DNA of 64,000 bases, taken from Streptomonospora salina (GTDB lineage Bacteria > Actinomycetota > Actinomycetes > Streptosporangiales > Streptosporangiaceae). The notes under the pieces are model-generated. The model had not been told where the DNA came from. It searched no databases and saw nothing but the letters and a program-made list of their open reading frames with translations. The stretch lies in assembly GCF_014204715.1 (NCBI RefSeq), contig NZ_JACHLY010000001.1:1-64000 (forward strand), given 5' to 3'. Positions within the stretch are counted from its first letter, which is position 1. Each line of letters starts with the position of its first letter. Shown piece after piece: positions 52,622 to 62,558 of the stretch. Made by a program: the position numbers and the translations under genes.

Positions 52622-52659
52622 AGAATATGTGCACTTCTGTAAAAGAATGTTCATAAGTT
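52622..52659. promoter_or_regulatory. Divergent promoter/operator between ROK regulator and edd
   Basis: An AT-rich patch in GC-rich DNA. AGAA-N9-TTCT (52622-52638) runs into TTCT-N5-AGAA (52635-52647), an alternating inverted pattern typical of ROK operators. TATTCT (minus, 52622-52627) and TAAGTT (plus, 52654-52659) could be the two -10 boxes. Confidence 0.45.
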
Positions 52660-52886
52660 AAGGTTGTCTGGAACCTGAAGTGCCCGATACCTTTCCAGAG
52701 GCTCTGCGTCCGACCGCGGCGCGCCCGCCGGCCGCCGATCCCCGCACCCCCTGTGCCGACCGGCCCCTGGAGTACCGCCGCGTCCCCGGCTCCGCGTGCA
52801 CGCCGCACCGCAGGCGGCGCCGCGGAGGCCGGGCGCGGCCCTCCGGGTGCGTCCGGCCCCTTTCCCAGCCACCGAACGGAGCCCGC

Positions 52887-54707
52887 ATGACCACGCCCCA
52901 TCCGCGTATAGCCGAGGTCACCCGGCGCATCGCCGAACGCAGCGCCGACACCCGCGCCGCCTACCTGGAGCGGATGCGCGCCGCCGCCGCGGAGGGCCCC
53001 GCCCGCCAGGGCCTGGGCTGCACGAACCTCGCCCACGGCTTCGCCGCCTGCGGGCCGGGCGACAAGCTCTCCCTGGGCCACACCGCCAAGCCCAACATCG
53101 CGATCGTGTCGGCCTACAACGACATGCTCTCGGCCCATCAGCCGCTGGCCGACTACCCCGCCCAGCTCAAGCGGGCCGTCGCCGAGGCCGGCGGTGTCGC
53201 CCAGTTCGCCGGCGGCGTGCCGGCGATGTGCGACGGCATCACCCAGGGCCGCGACGGTATGGAACTGTCGCTGTTCAGCCGCGACGTCATCGCGATGGCC
53301 ACCGGCGTCGCGCTCTCCCACGACATGTTCGACGGCGCGCTGATGCTGGGCGTATGCGACAAGATCGTTCCCGGGTTGCTGATCGGCGCGCTGACCTTCG
53401 GCCACCTCCCGGTGGCGTTCGTGCCCGCCGGCCCCATGCCCTCCGGCCTGCCCAACAAGGCCAAGGCGGCGGTCCGCCAGCGCTACACCGAGGGCAAGGC
53501 CGACCGCGCCGAGCTGCTGCAGGCCGAGTCGGAGGCCTACCACGCGCCGGGCACCTGCACCTTCTACGGCACCGCCAACTCCAACCAGATACTCATGGAG
53601 GTCATGGGCCTGCATCTGCCCGGCGCCAGCTTCGAGCAGCCGGGAAGCGGGCTGCGCACCGCGCTGACCGACGAGGCCGGGCGGGCGGTGACGGGCCTGA
53701 CCGCGCTGGGCGGGCAGTACACCCCCGTCAGCGAGGTCGTCGACGAGCGCGCCGTCGTCAACGCGGTGGTGGCACTGCTGGCCACCGGCGGATCGACCAA
53801 CCACACCCTGCACCTGGTGGCCGTGGCCCAGGCCGCCGGAATCGAACTGACCTGGGACGACTTCGCGGCGCTGTCGGAGGTCGTGCCGCTGCTGACCCGG
53901 ATGTATCCCAACGGCGCCGCCGACGTGAACCGGTTCCACGAGGTCGGCGGGATGCCGTACCTGATCGCCCAGCTGCTGGACAGCGGACTGCTGCACGAGG
54001 ACGTCGCCACGGTCGCCGGCCGCGGTCTGACCCGCTACCGCCGGCGCCCCGTGCTCGGCGACGACGGCCTCGCCTGGGGCGAGGAGCCCGCGGAGAGCAC
54101 CGACACCACCGTGCTGCGCGCCGCCGGCGACCCCTTCAGCGCCGACGGCGGGCTGCGCATGGTCCGCGGCAATCTGGGCCGGGCGGTCGTCAAGGTCTCG
54201 GCGGTGGAGCCGGAGAACCGCGTCGTCGAGGCGCCCGCGCGCGTCTTCGACAGCCAGGCGCAGCTGCAGGACGCCTTCGCCGCCGGGGAGCTGGACGGCG
54301 ACGTGGTGGCGGTCGTGCGCTTCCAGGGCCCTCGGGCCAACGGCATGCCCGAGCTGCACAAGCTGACCCCCACGCTCGGAGTGCTCCAGGACCGCGGACA
54401 CAAGGTCGCACTGGTCACCGACGGCCGCATGTCCGGCGCGTCGGGCAAGGTCCCGGCCGCCATCCACATCTCCCCCGAGGCCGCGTCCGGCGGCCCGCTG
54501 TCGCGGGTGCGCGACGGCGACCTCCTCCGCGTGGACGCCGAGGCGGGCACCCTGGAGGCGCTGGGCGCCGACGATCTGGACGAGCGCCCCGCGGCCGAAC
54601 CGACCGTGGACTCCTCCGCCGGCACCGGCCGCGAGCTCTTCTCCGCCTTCCGCGCGTCCGTGGGGCCGGCCGAGCGGGGCGCCGGCGTGTTCGGGGCGCT
54701 GCGGTGA
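52887..54707 (+). CDS. edd: 6-phosphogluconate dehydratase
   Basis: 606 residues, close to the 603 of E. coli Edd. The IlvD/Edd fold has the iron-sulfur cysteines in [18 protein letters not shown] and [10 protein letters not shown]. Edd-specific blocks include [26 protein letters not shown] and [17 protein letters not shown]. It converts 6-phosphogluconate to KDPG, the first committed Entner-Doudoroff step. ATG 52887 follows ACGGAG. Its stop overlaps the glucokinase start as GTGA. A ROK regulator is divergent. Confidence 0.94.
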   Translation: MTTPHPRIAEVTRRIAERSADTRAAYLERMRAAAAEGPARQGLGCTNLAHGFAACGPGDKLSLGHTAKPNIAIVSAYNDMLSAHQPLADYPAQLKRAVAEAGGVAQFAGGVPAMCDGITQGRDGMELSLFSRDVIAMATGVALSHDMFDGALMLGVCDKIVPGLLIGALTFGHLPVAFVPAGPMPSGLPNKAKAAVRQRYTEGKADRAELLQAESEAYHAPGTCTFYGTANSNQILMEVMGLHLPGASFEQPGSGLRTALTDEAGRAVTGLTALGGQYTPVSEVVDERAVVNAVVALLATGGSTNHTLHLVAVAQAAGIELTWDDFAALSEVVPLLTRMYPNGAADVNRFHEVGGMPYLIAQLLDSGLLHEDVATVAGRGLTRYRRRPVLGDDGLAWGEEPAESTDTTVLRAAGDPFSADGGLRMVRGNLGRAVVKVSAVEPENRVVEAPARVFDSQAQLQDAFAAGELDGDVVAVVRFQGPRANGMPELHKLTPTLGVLQDRGHKVALVTDGRMSGASGKVPAAIHISPEAASGGPLSRVRDGDLLRVDAEAGTLEALGADDLDERPAAEPTVDSSAGTGRELFSAFRASVGPAERGAGVFGALR

Positions 54708-55726
54708 GCCGCCCCCAGCCGCCCTCGCGGGGGCGCCCCTGGCTCGTCGCCGACATCGGCGGCACCAACGCCCGCTTCGGGCTGGTCGATACTCCCGGCG
54801 CCCGCCCGGAACGGGTGCGCCGCCTGGACGGGGCCGACCACGCCGACCTCGCCGCGGCGGCGACGGCCTACCTGGAGCAGGTCGGCGCATCCGCGGCGCC
54901 GGGCGCGGCGTGCGTGGCGGTGGCCGGCCCCGTCGGCGGCGACCGGGTCCGGCTGACCAACTCCCACTGGGACTTCTCGGTCGCGGCCACCCGCGACCGG
55001 CTGGGCCTGGACCATCTGGAGGTCGTCAACGACTTCGCGGCGCTGGCCCTGTCGCTGCCGCGACTGGGCGGCGACGGCGACCTGGTGTCGCTGGGCGGCC
55101 CCGCAGCGGCCCCCTGCGGCCCCAAGGCCGTGCTGGGTCCGGGCACCGGTCTGGGCGTGGCGGGGCTGGTTCCGGCCGAGGGCGCCGGGTGGGTCCCGGT
55201 GCCCGGCGAGGGCGGCCACGTCGACGTTCCGGCGATCGACGAGCGCGAGTGGGAGGTGGTGCGCCTGCTGCGCGCCCGGCAGGGCTCGGTCACCGCCGAA
55301 TGCCTGCTGTGCGGGCCCGGGCTGAGCCGGCTGCACGGGGCGCTGGCCGAGGTGCGCGGCGTGCGCGCGCCGGAGCGCACCGCCGCCGAGGTCTGCGCCG
55401 AGGCGCCCGGCGACCCGCTGTGCGCCGAGGCGCTGGACGTGTTCTGCTGCCTGCTGGGCGGCTTCGCCGGAAACGCCGCGCTGAGCCTGGGCGCGACCGG
55501 AGGCGTGTTCCTGGGCGGGGGGATCCTTCCCCGTATCATCCCCGTGGTGCGCTCCAGCGGCTTCCGGCGCCGCTTCGAGGACAAGCACCGCATGACCGAC
55601 TACCTGCACGGCATCGCCACGCAGCTGATCGTGGCGCAGGACCCGGCGCTGCTGGGCGCGTCCGCCCGGCTCGACCAGCGCCTCGCAACCGGACAAGGAG
55701 GCGCGTATGAACCCGCGCAGCAGTGA
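54704..55726 (+). CDS. glk: Glucokinase, proteobacterial (Glk) type
   Basis: 340 residues. Phosphate-1 motif [15 protein letters not shown], then LTNSHWDFS, the catalytic Asp in [12 protein letters not shown], the adenosine-side motif [13 protein letters not shown] and [10 protein letters not shown]. This is the PF02685 Glk family rather than the ROK glucokinase typical of actinobacteria. It makes glucose 6-phosphate, feeding the pathway of its neighbours. GTG 54704 overlaps edd by four bases, and the 3' end overlaps eda by 20 bp. Confidence 0.92.
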   Translation: MSRPQPPSRGRPWLVADIGGTNARFGLVDTPGARPERVRRLDGADHADLAAAATAYLEQVGASAAPGAACVAVAGPVGGDRVRLTNSHWDFSVAATRDRLGLDHLEVVNDFAALALSLPRLGGDGDLVSLGGPAAAPCGPKAVLGPGTGLGVAGLVPAEGAGWVPVPGEGGHVDVPAIDEREWEVVRLLRARQGSVTAECLLCGPGLSRLHGALAEVRGVRAPERTAAEVCAEAPGDPLCAEALDVFCCLLGGFAGNAALSLGATGGVFLGGGILPRIIPVVRSSGFRRRFEDKHRMTDYLHGIATQLIVAQDPALLGASARLDQRLATGQGGAYEPAQQ

Positions 55727-56339
55727 GGACCTGTTCGATCTCGCCCCGGTGGTGCCGGTGGTGGTCCTCTCCGACGCCGCCGACGCGGTGCCGCTGGCCC
55801 GCGCACTGGTGGCCGGCGGGCTGCCGGCGGTGGAGGTGACACTGCGCACCGACGCCGCACTCGGCTCGATCGAGCGCATCGCCGCCGAGGTCCCCGGCGC
55901 CGTCGTCGGCGCGGGCACGGTGACCTCGCCCGAGCAGGCCGAGCGGGCCGCGGCCGCCGGGGCCGGATTCCTGGTCTCCCCCGGTTGCACCGCCGGGCTG
56001 TACGAGGCGATGGCCGCCACCGGGCTCCCGGCGCTGCCGGGGGTGTCCACGGCGTCGGAGGCGATGGCGCTGCTGGAGCGCGGGGCCACGGCGCTGAAGT
56101 TCTTCCCGGCCGAGGCGGCCGGGGGGCGGGCCTATGTGAAGTCGCTGGCGGGCCCGCTGCCGCAGGTGCGCTTCTGCCCCACCGGCGGGGTCACCGCGGC
56201 CTCGGCGCCGGACTACTTGGCGCTGCCCAACGTGGGCTGTGTCGGCGGCACGTGGCTGACTCCGGCCGAGGCGCTGGCCGGCGGCGACTGGGCGCGCGTG
56301 CAGGAGCTGGCGCGCGAGGCGGCGGCGCTGGGGGCGTGA
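55707..56339 (+). CDS. eda: KDPG aldolase
   Basis: 210 residues, a TIM-barrel class I aldolase. The Glu is in [10 protein letters not shown] (near residue 43) and the Schiff-base Lys in [12 protein letters not shown] (near 131), with the GAGTVTS and [10 protein letters not shown] phosphate-binding segments. It cleaves KDPG to pyruvate and glyceraldehyde 3-phosphate. ATG 55707 lies inside glk behind AAGGAGG, so translation has its own strong site. Last gene of the operon, followed by a strong hairpin. Confidence 0.94.
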   Translation: MNPRSSEDLFDLAPVVPVVVLSDAADAVPLARALVAGGLPAVEVTLRTDAALGSIERIAAEVPGAVVGAGTVTSPEQAERAAAAGAGFLVSPGCTAGLYEAMAATGLPALPGVSTASEAMALLERGATALKFFPAEAAGGRAYVKSLAGPLPQVRFCPTGGVTAASAPDYLALPNVGCVGGTWLTPAEALAGGDWARVQELAREAAALGA

Positions 56340-56395
56340 CCCGCTCCGCTCCCGCCGCGGCGGCGGTGGGCGGGACCGGTCGGCCCGGCCCGCAC

Positions 56396-56434
56396 CCCGG
56401 TGCCCGGAGCGCGGCCGGCGCTCCGGGCACCGGG
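56396..56434. terminator. Bidirectional hairpin terminator, 16-bp stem
   Basis: A perfect 16-bp stem with a 7-base loop between the convergent eda and pabAB ends. Symmetric, so it can serve both. Confidence 0.7.
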
Positions 56435-56438
56435 CCCC

Positions 56439-58511
56439 CTACCCGCCGCTGAGCGGGACGGCGGCCTTGAGCAGCATCTCGGCGTACTCCTCCTGCGGCA
56501 CCGAGTCGAGCACGACGGCCCCGCCGGCGCCGACGTCCAGTCCCGCCCCCCGCCGCACGGCCGTGCGGATGACGATGCTCAGGTCGGCGGTGCCCTGGTG
56601 GGACAGGTAGCCCAGGGCTCCGGAGTACACGCCGCGCGCCGAGTTCTCCAGGCGGTCGATGATCTCCATCGTGCGCACCTTGGGCGCGCCGGTCATCGAC
56701 CCGCCGGGAAAGCACGCCCGCACCGCGTCGACGGGGTGGGTGTCGGCGCGCAGCCGCCCGCGCACGGTCGAGACGAGCTGGTGCACGGTGCTGTAGGACT
56801 CGGTGTACATGAACCGCGGCACGTCGACGGTGCCGACCTCGCACACCCGGCCCAGGTCGTTGCGGAGCAGATCGACGATCATCAGGTTCTCGGCGCGGGT
56901 TTTGGCGCCGATGCGCAGCTCGCGGGCGCGGCGGGCGTCGGTTCCGGGGTCGGCGCTGCGCGGCGCGGTGCCCTTGATGGGCCGGCTCTCGGCGACCGCG
57001 TCGGCGCCGATGCGCAGGAACCGCTCGGGCGAGGCGCTGTGCACCGTCGTGTCCCCCAGCTGCAGCAGTGCTGCGTAGGGGGCGGGTGCGGCGCGGCGCA
57101 GGCGCCGGTAGAAGGCGAGGTCGTCGGCCGGCGCCGGGGCGCGCATCCGGTTGGTCAGGCAGATCTCGTAGCTCTCGCCTTCCTCCAGTCGGCGCAGGCA
57201 CTCCTTGACGTCGGTGAGGTAGCCCTCGCGGCTGCGCTCCAGCAGCGGCTCCAGGTCCGCATCGCCGCCGGCGGGGGCCGTCCCGGGCGGCGGATCCGAT
57301 GCCGGAGCGAGCGCGGCCAGAATCCGCCGCGTCTGTGCGGCCCATTCCGCGGCGCCGGGGCCGCGGGCCACGAGGTAGGTGCTGTCGCGTTCGTGGTCGA
57401 CGGCGATCAGGCGGTCGCAGCGCAGCCAGACGGCGTCGGGCGCCGGAGAGCGGTGGGCGGCCGCTCCGCCGCAGTCGGCCTTGAGTTCGTAGCCGAAGTA
57501 GCCGACGTAGCCGCCGGTGAAGTCGAACGGCAGCCCGCCGGGCGGCGGCGCGGGCCGTGCCGGCAAGCGCCGCCGCAGCGCGTCGAAGATCGTGCCGGGC
57601 TCGCGGCGCGGGGGACCGTCCGCGGGCGTGACGGTGACGGCTCCCTCGCCGGTGCGGTAGGTCAGTACCTCGCCGCCGGGGCCCTGGGCGTCGCCCAGGA
57701 ACGAGAACCGGGCGGGGCCGCCGGTGCGGCTGCTGTCCAGCCAGAAGGCGTGGGGGCTGCGGGCGTAGAGGCGGGCGAAGGCGGCTTCGGTGTCGACCGC
57801 GCGGTCCAGGACCCGCACGCGGGGCGGCTCGGGCGGCGCCGCGGGGGCGGCGTGCGCCGCGGGGGCGGCCGGTGCTGCCGCGCCGGTACCGGCCGCCGTC
57901 GCGGCGGCGGCCGGGGCCCCGGGGCGGGATTCGCGGGCCAGGCGCAGGAAGTTGGCGACCAGGTCGGCGCCGTGCTCGCCGGCGACCGACTCGGGGTGGA
58001 ACTGCACACCCCACCGCGGCAGGGCGCGGTGTCGGGCGGCCATGACGACGCCGTCCTCGGCGAAGGCGGTCGCGGCCAGCTCCGGCGGCAGCGGGGTGCG
58101 CGCGGCCAGCGAGTGGTAGCGCACCGCCGTGAAGTCCTGTTCCAGCCCGGCGAAGAGGCCGGATCCGTCGTGGCGGATGCGGCTGAGATAGCCGTGGCGG
58201 GCGGCCGGGGCGAGGGCGACCGCACCCCCGGCGAGGTGGACCAGCGCCTGGTGGCCCAGGCACACGCCCAGCACGGGCACGGCCGGCGCGGAGCTCAGGG
58301 CTGCCCCGAGCAGCCCCAGGTCGCGGTTCCGGGCGGGATGGCCGGGTCCGGGCGAGACGACCACGGCGGCGTAGGCCTCCAGGGCCCCGTCCGCGCCCAG
58401 GCGGGGGTCGTCGTTGGCCCGCACGTCGGGTTCGGCTCCCGCCGCGCGCGCGATCAGCTGGAACAGGTTGTAGGTGTAGGAGTCGTGATTGTCCACGAGC
58501 AGTATCCGCAT
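56439..58511 (-). CDS. pabAB: Aminodeoxychorismate synthase, fused PabA-PabB
   Basis: 690 residues. The N-terminal 195 are a class I glutamine amidotransferase: VVVSPGPGHPARNRDLG, nucleophile LGVCLGHQALV and the His/Glu of GVQFHPESVAG. After an Ala/Pro linker comes the chorismate-binding domain (ESYEICLTNRM, ASPERFLRI, PIKGTAPRS, CFPGGSMTGAPKVRTMEIID). It makes 4-amino-4-deoxychorismate for folate or for a secondary metabolite. The PIKGT Lys is the PabB hallmark that separates it from anthranilate synthase. ATG 58511 follows GGGAG. It stands alone. Confidence 0.92.
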   Translation of the reverse strand: MRILLVDNHDSYTYNLFQLIARAAGAEPDVRANDDPRLGADGALEAYAAVVVSPGPGHPARNRDLGLLGAALSSAPAVPVLGVCLGHQALVHLAGGAVALAPAARHGYLSRIRHDGSGLFAGLEQDFTAVRYHSLAARTPLPPELAATAFAEDGVVMAARHRALPRWGVQFHPESVAGEHGADLVANFLRLARESRPGAPAAAATAAGTGAAAPAAPAAHAAPAAPPEPPRVRVLDRAVDTEAAFARLYARSPHAFWLDSSRTGGPARFSFLGDAQGPGGEVLTYRTGEGAVTVTPADGPPRREPGTIFDALRRRLPARPAPPPGGLPFDFTGGYVGYFGYELKADCGGAAAHRSPAPDAVWLRCDRLIAVDHERDSTYLVARGPGAAEWAAQTRRILAALAPASDPPPGTAPAGGDADLEPLLERSREGYLTDVKECLRRLEEGESYEICLTNRMRAPAPADDLAFYRRLRRAAPAPYAALLQLGDTTVHSASPERFLRIGADAVAESRPIKGTAPRSADPGTDARRARELRIGAKTRAENLMIVDLLRNDLGRVCEVGTVDVPRFMYTESYSTVHQLVSTVRGRLRADTHPVDAVRACFPGGSMTGAPKVRTMEIIDRLENSARGVYSGALGYLSHQGTADLSIVIRTAVRRGAGLDVGAGGAVVLDSVPQEEYAEMLLKAAVPLSGG

Positions 58512-58762
58512 GCGGCTCCCGCGGGGTCGGCGGCGCATTCCAGGCTACGGTTCGCCGCTCGGCTCCCCCGCCGCCGGGGCGGCAGCACACGTGCTGCCGT
58601 TTACCGCATCCCCGCCCCGGAACCCGTTCTGACCTGCTGGTTCTTGTTCCGGACATCGGACAATGCGCCATCTGTCACCTCCAGTACCCGTTCCGATGCC
58701 CGGTCTCGGGCGGGGTGCTGCGACACTGGACGCCACGCGCCCCGCACACCCCGGAAGGACAC

Positions 58763-59014
58763 ATGCACGCGCCCTCCAGCCTCTTCGGCCACCTCGTGGC
58801 CCTGATGCACGCCACCGGCGACGCGGTCGTCGCCGTGTCCGCGGCGGGAACGGCACGCGTCTGCCCGCGTGCCGAGCTCGGCGCGACCGAGCGCGAGGCC
58901 TACTCCCGCGAGCTGCTGCTCGCCGAAGGCGTCGTCCCCACACCGGCCGCGCTGCACGACGTGATGGCCCGCATCGCCGCCGAACTCGGCGACGGCTGGG
59001 ACCTGGTCGCCTGA
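58763..59014 (+). CDS. Hypothetical 83-residue protein
   Basis: ATG 58763 sits four bases after GGAAGG. The protein is helical and soluble, with FGHLVALMHATGDAVVAVSAAG and ELLLAEGVVPTPAALHDVMARIAAELGDGWDLVA. No family is recognised. It is the divergent neighbour of pabAB; the 250-bp gap between shows no clear operator. Confidence 0.55.
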   Translation: MHAPSSLFGHLVALMHATGDAVVAVSAAGTARVCPRAELGATEREAYSRELLLAEGVVPTPAALHDVMARIAAELGDGWDLVA

Positions 59015-59117
59015 ACCGCCCGCGCTCCCGCGCCGCCGCGAGTTGGTTGTCGCCGCCGTCCGGCGGGTAGTGTCACGCACCGCCCATGTGCACAGCCCGA
59101 GGGGGAGCGAGCGACCG

Positions 59118-59678
59118 ATGACCGATCTGCTGGAGTTGCACGGCCAGGCCATGGCGGAGTTCGACCGCCGGGTCCGCGCCATCCGGGTCACGCAGTGGGG
59201 ATCGCCCACGCCGTGCTCGGAGTGGGACGTCCACGACCTGCTCAACCACCTCACCGGTGAGCAACTGTGGGTGCCTTTCCTGCTCGCCGGCGGCACCATC
59301 GAAGAGGCCGGCGACCGCTACGACGGCGATCTGCTCGGCGAGGAGCCCGTCGCCACCTGGGAGGTCGCCTCGCGCGAGTCCCGCTCGGCCTGGCTGCAGC
59401 CGGGCGCCCTGGAACGGACCGTGCACCTGTCCTTCGGCGACGCCCCGGGCGAGCTCTACCTCTGGCAGATGACCTTCGACCTGGCGGTACACGCCTGGGA
59501 TCTGGCCCGCGCCGTCGGCGCCGACGAGAAGATCGACCCCGCCCTGGCCGAGGCCCTGGTGGACTGGCTGGGCGGGCAGAGCCCCGGCGCCGGAGCCCTG
59601 TTCGACCCGCCGGCGCCGGTGGAGGCCGACGCCGACGCCCAGACACGGCTGCTGGCGCTGACCGGGCGCCGCGTCTGA
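59118..59678 (+). CDS. TIGR03086-type metal-binding protein (DinB/maleylpyruvate isomerase fold)
   Basis: 186 residues. SPTPCSEWDVHDLLNHLTGEQLW is the diagnostic N-terminal block with the metal-binding His, and FDLAVHAWDLARAVG holds the second His. The fold is a four-helix bundle used by mycothiol-dependent transferases. The function of this branch is unknown. ATG 59118 follows GGGGGAG. A TAGTGT -10 (59068-59073) gives a 37-base leader. Confidence 0.82.
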   Translation: MTDLLELHGQAMAEFDRRVRAIRVTQWGSPTPCSEWDVHDLLNHLTGEQLWVPFLLAGGTIEEAGDRYDGDLLGEEPVATWEVASRESRSAWLQPGALERTVHLSFGDAPGELYLWQMTFDLAVHAWDLARAVGADEKIDPALAEALVDWLGGQSPGAGALFDPPAPVEADADAQTRLLALTGRRV

Positions 59679-59849
59679 CCGGCGCCGCCCGCGGGGCACG
59701 GCGCGCCTGCGGGCGGCGGTGCCCCGCCCCGGTGCCGGATGCGCGGTGTTCGCCGCAGGCGCGCCGGCGGCGGGCTACAAACCCCGGCGGTGCGACTTTG
59801 GCCGTTTCGGGCAGTGCCCTGCGCCGCGCGCCGGAGCAGGATCGTGGTC

Positions 59850-60929
59850 ATGCGCCAATCCGACCACCGGCCCTCGGCGGCCGCACTCGCCCAGGCCGCC
59901 CTGCGCCGTGAACGCCCCTCCCGCACCGACCTGCTCAGCGTTCTGTCCTGGCCCGACGCGGAGCTGCTGGAGCTGGTCGCGGCCGTCGGCCGGGTCCGCC
60001 GCCGCTTCTTCGGCGACCGCGTCAAGCTCAACTACCTCGTCAACCTGAAAAGCGGGCTGTGCCCCGAGGACTGCACCTACTGCTCGCAGCGGCTGGGCTC
60101 CGACGCCGACATCGTCAGCTACAGCTGGCTCGGCACCGAGGAGACCCGCCGGGCCGCCGCCAGCGGCGTCGAGGGCGGCGCGTCGCGGGTCTGCCTGGTG
60201 GCCAGCGGCCGCGGCCCCACCGACCGCGACATCGACCGCCTGACCCCGGCCATCGCCCGGATCAAGGAGGAGCACCCGGGTGTGGACGTGTGCGCCTGCC
60301 TGGGACTGCTCTCGTCGGGCCAGCCCGAGCGGCTGCGCGACGCCGGCGTCGACGCCTACAACCACAACCTCAACACCTCCGGTGAGCGCTACGCCGACAT
60401 CTGCTCCACCCACGGCTTCGCCGACCGCGTCGCGACGGTGCAGCGGGCCGCCCAGGCGGGCCTGTCGCCGTGCTCGGGACTGATCGCGGGCATGGGGGAA
60501 GGCGACGACGACCTCGTCGACGCGCTGGAGGAGCTGCGCGAGCTCGATCCCGACTCGGTCCCGGTCAACTTCCTCATCCCCTTCGACGGCACCCCGCTGG
60601 CCGGACACTGGGAACTGACGCCGCAGCGGTGCCTGCGCGTCCTCGCCGCCGCCCGGCTGGTCTTTCCCGACGTGGAGGTGCGCTTGGCCGGCGGCCGCGA
60701 GATCCACCTGCGCAGCCTGCAGCCGCTTGCGCTGCACCTGGCCAACTCGATCTTCCTGGGCGACTATCTGACCAGTGAGGGCGGCCCCGGCGCCGCCGAC
60801 CTGGAGACGGTGCGCGACGCCGGATTCCGGGTGCAGGGCGCCGACGAGCCGAGCCTGCCCGCGCACCGGCTCGACCTGGTGCGTCCGCGCCGCCGCGGCG
60901 CCGGCACCGACCGACCGCCCAACGCCTGA
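59850..60929 (+). CDS. bioB: Biotin synthase
   Basis: 359 residues, radical SAM. The CxxxCxxC cluster is in [10 protein letters not shown] (Cys near 71, 75, 78). [14 protein letters not shown] precedes it; [20 protein letters not shown] and [13 protein letters not shown] are BioB blocks for dethiobiotin and the [2Fe-2S] sulfur donor. It inserts sulfur into dethiobiotin. No other bio gene is near. The start ATG 59850 has GGAGCAGGA upstream. A perfect 28-bp palindrome follows the gene. Confidence 0.93.
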   Translation: MRQSDHRPSAAALAQAALRRERPSRTDLLSVLSWPDAELLELVAAVGRVRRRFFGDRVKLNYLVNLKSGLCPEDCTYCSQRLGSDADIVSYSWLGTEETRRAAASGVEGGASRVCLVASGRGPTDRDIDRLTPAIARIKEEHPGVDVCACLGLLSSGQPERLRDAGVDAYNHNLNTSGERYADICSTHGFADRVATVQRAAQAGLSPCSGLIAGMGEGDDDLVDALEELRELDPDSVPVNFLIPFDGTPLAGHWELTPQRCLRVLAAARLVFPDVEVRLAGGREIHLRSLQPLALHLANSIFLGDYLTSEGGPGAADLETVRDAGFRVQGADEPSLPAHRLDLVRPRRRGAGTDRPPNA

Positions 60930-60959
60930 GCGCCCACCGGCCTTCCCGGACCGCCCGGC

Positions 60960-60987
60960 CGGGCACGCGCCGTACGGCGCGTGCCCG
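60960..60987. terminator. Perfect 28-bp palindrome after bioB
   Basis: A 13-bp stem with a TA centre, 30 bp past the bioB stop and just before the -10 of the next gene. It probably separates the two. Confidence 0.6.
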
Positions 60988-61000
60988 ACCGAACACGGCT

Positions 61001-61006
61001 TAGGAT
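61001..61006 (+). promoter_or_regulatory. -10 element TAGGAT of a leaderless promoter (GNAT)
   Basis: TAGGAT ends six bases before ATG 61013. No ribosome-binding site. Confidence 0.55.
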
Positions 61007-61012
61007 CGGCGC

Positions 61013-61564
61013 ATGGACGACGACGTCTGGCTGCGGACTCCGCGGCTGGTGCTGCGCGGCTGGCGGGACGCCGACCGGGAGCCCTTCGCCCAGCTCAACG
61101 CCGACCCCGAGGTGATGGCGCACTTCCCGGCCGTGCTGACCCGCGCGGAGTCCGACACGCGCGCCGACCGCATCGAGGCCGACCTGGCCGAGCACGGATT
61201 CGGCCTGTGGGCGCTGGAGGTCGCTGCGACCGGCGCGTTCATCGGCTTCGCCGGGCTGAACCCGGCGCGCTTCCCCGCGCATTTCACCCCGGCCGTGGAG
61301 GTCGGCTGGCGGCTGGCCCGGCACGCGTGGGGCTACGGCTACGCCACCGAGGCCGCGCGCGCCGCCGTCGCGTTCGGGTTCGACCGCTGCGGAACGGAGG
61401 AGATCGTATCCTTCACCTCCCGCACCAACGTGCGCTCCCAAGCGGTGATGCGGCGGTTGGGCATGCGCTGCGACTCCGCCGACGACTTCGACCACCCGCA
61501 GCTTCCCGCAGGCCACCGGCTCACACCGCACGTGCTCTACCGCCTCTCGGCCGACGACGTGTAA
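61013..61564 (+). CDS. GNAT acetyltransferase, RimJ/RimL-like
   Basis: 183 residues. LRTPRLVLRGWRDADREPFAQLNADPEVM is the classic RimJ-like start, then VEVGWRLARHAWGYGYATEAARAAVAFGF, which contains the acetyl-CoA loop, and TSRTNVRSQAVMRRLGM. It probably acetylates a protein N-terminus or a small molecule. The start follows the -10 box at leaderless spacing. A second GNAT gene follows 36 bp downstream with its own promoter. Confidence 0.87.
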   Translation: MDDDVWLRTPRLVLRGWRDADREPFAQLNADPEVMAHFPAVLTRAESDTRADRIEADLAEHGFGLWALEVAATGAFIGFAGLNPARFPAHFTPAVEVGWRLARHAWGYGYATEAARAAVAFGFDRCGTEEIVSFTSRTNVRSQAVMRRLGMRCDSADDFDHPQLPAGHRLTPHVLYRLSADDV

Positions 61565-61586
61565 CCCGGTGGAAACAGCGGCGGAC

Positions 61587-61592
61587 TATCCT
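61587..61592 (+). promoter_or_regulatory. -10 element TATCCT of a leaderless promoter (second GNAT)
   Basis: TATCCT ends eight bases before GTG 61601. Confidence 0.5.
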
Positions 61593-61600
61593 CGCCGCCC

Positions 61601-62080
61601 GTGCACATCGAGATCACGGAAATGCCCTGGGACGATCCCGTCGGCGTCCGTCTGCGCAGCGACCAGGAACGCGAAACCGCCGCGCGCTACGGCGGCGATC
61701 TGGAGCAGGGCGCCAAGCCTTCGGCGGAGACCACCGCGGTGTTCCTGGCCGCGACCGAACCCGGCGGCGGGGTGGTGGGCTGCGGCGCGCTGCGCCGCCT
61801 GGACGAGCGCACCTTCGAGCTGAAGCGGATGTATGTGGTGCCGGCCCGGCGAGGCCGGCGAATCGGCGAAGCGCTGCTGCATGCGCTGGAGGACGCCGGC
61901 CGCGAGCGCGGCGCGACGCGGATGCGCTTGGAGACCGGCGTGGAGCAGCCCGAGGCGATGCGCCTCTACGAGCGCTGCGGTTACAGCCGGATTCCGCTGT
62001 ACGGCCCGTATACGGGCTGTGCGGCGAGCGTCTGTTACGAACGGGACCTGCGGGCGGACCGCGAGCGGGCGCAGGTCTGA
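61601..62080 (+). CDS. GNAT acetyltransferase
   Basis: 159 residues. The CoA loop is in ELKRMYVVPARRGRRIGEALLHALED; AMRLYERCGYSRIPLYGPYTG at the C-terminus resembles small actinobacterial GNATs that act on amino or hydroxy acids. Substrate unknown. The start is GTG 61601 because of the leaderless-type -10. Confidence 0.85.
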   Translation: MHIEITEMPWDDPVGVRLRSDQERETAARYGGDLEQGAKPSAETTAVFLAATEPGGGVVGCGALRRLDERTFELKRMYVVPARRGRRIGEALLHALEDAGRERGATRMRLETGVEQPEAMRLYERCGYSRIPLYGPYTGCAASVCYERDLRADRERAQV

Positions 62081-62172
62081 TTCCGCCGGCGCCGGGGCGC
62101 CGCCTCCCCGGATTCCCGCCCCGGTGCCGCCGGGGCGGGCGGCGCCGCTGTAGGCGCCGGTCCGCTCCGCGG

Positions 62173-62466
62173 TCAGGAGGTTTCGGTCTTGAAGGGGTCG
62201 TGCTCGGCCAGCAGCTTGTCCAGGCGCGCCTGGTCCACCCGGCCGTGCACGGTCGACTCCTCCTGCCGGTCGCGCACGCACTTGGCCAGAGTGAACGCCG
62301 AAGTGATCACGTAGAGCAGGCCCAGTGCGAGGAACGCGCGCATCCACGGGTCGACGGGCAGGAAGGCCACGCCCGTCGCCACAGCGGCGGCCGAGACGCC
62401 GAACGACAGCGCGGCCTGGACGAAGAACGCCTGTGTGTTGGTGGGTCGTACCTGTGTGGTGCTCAT
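62173..62466 (-). CDS. YiaA/YiaB-family inner membrane protein
   Basis: 97 residues. Two membrane helices (QAALSFGVSAAAVATGVAF and AFLALGLLYVITSAFTLAKCV) with PVDPWMRAFLALGLLY between match the YiaAB helix pair. The C-terminus is charged. Function unknown. ATG 62466 is the only plausible start. It lies downstream of an acyltransferase gene on the same strand, 92 bp away. Confidence 0.83.
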   Translation of the reverse strand: MSTTQVRPTNTQAFFVQAALSFGVSAAAVATGVAFLPVDPWMRAFLALGLLYVITSAFTLAKCVRDRQEESTVHGRVDQARLDKLLAEHDPFKTETS

Positions 62467-62558
62467 GGGTCCATGCTGGCCGCCGTCCGGCCGCGCCGCC
62501 CGAGTACGCGTACTCAATTCGCGCCCGGCCCCCCCGGGGCCGCGGGGTCCGGGCGCTG

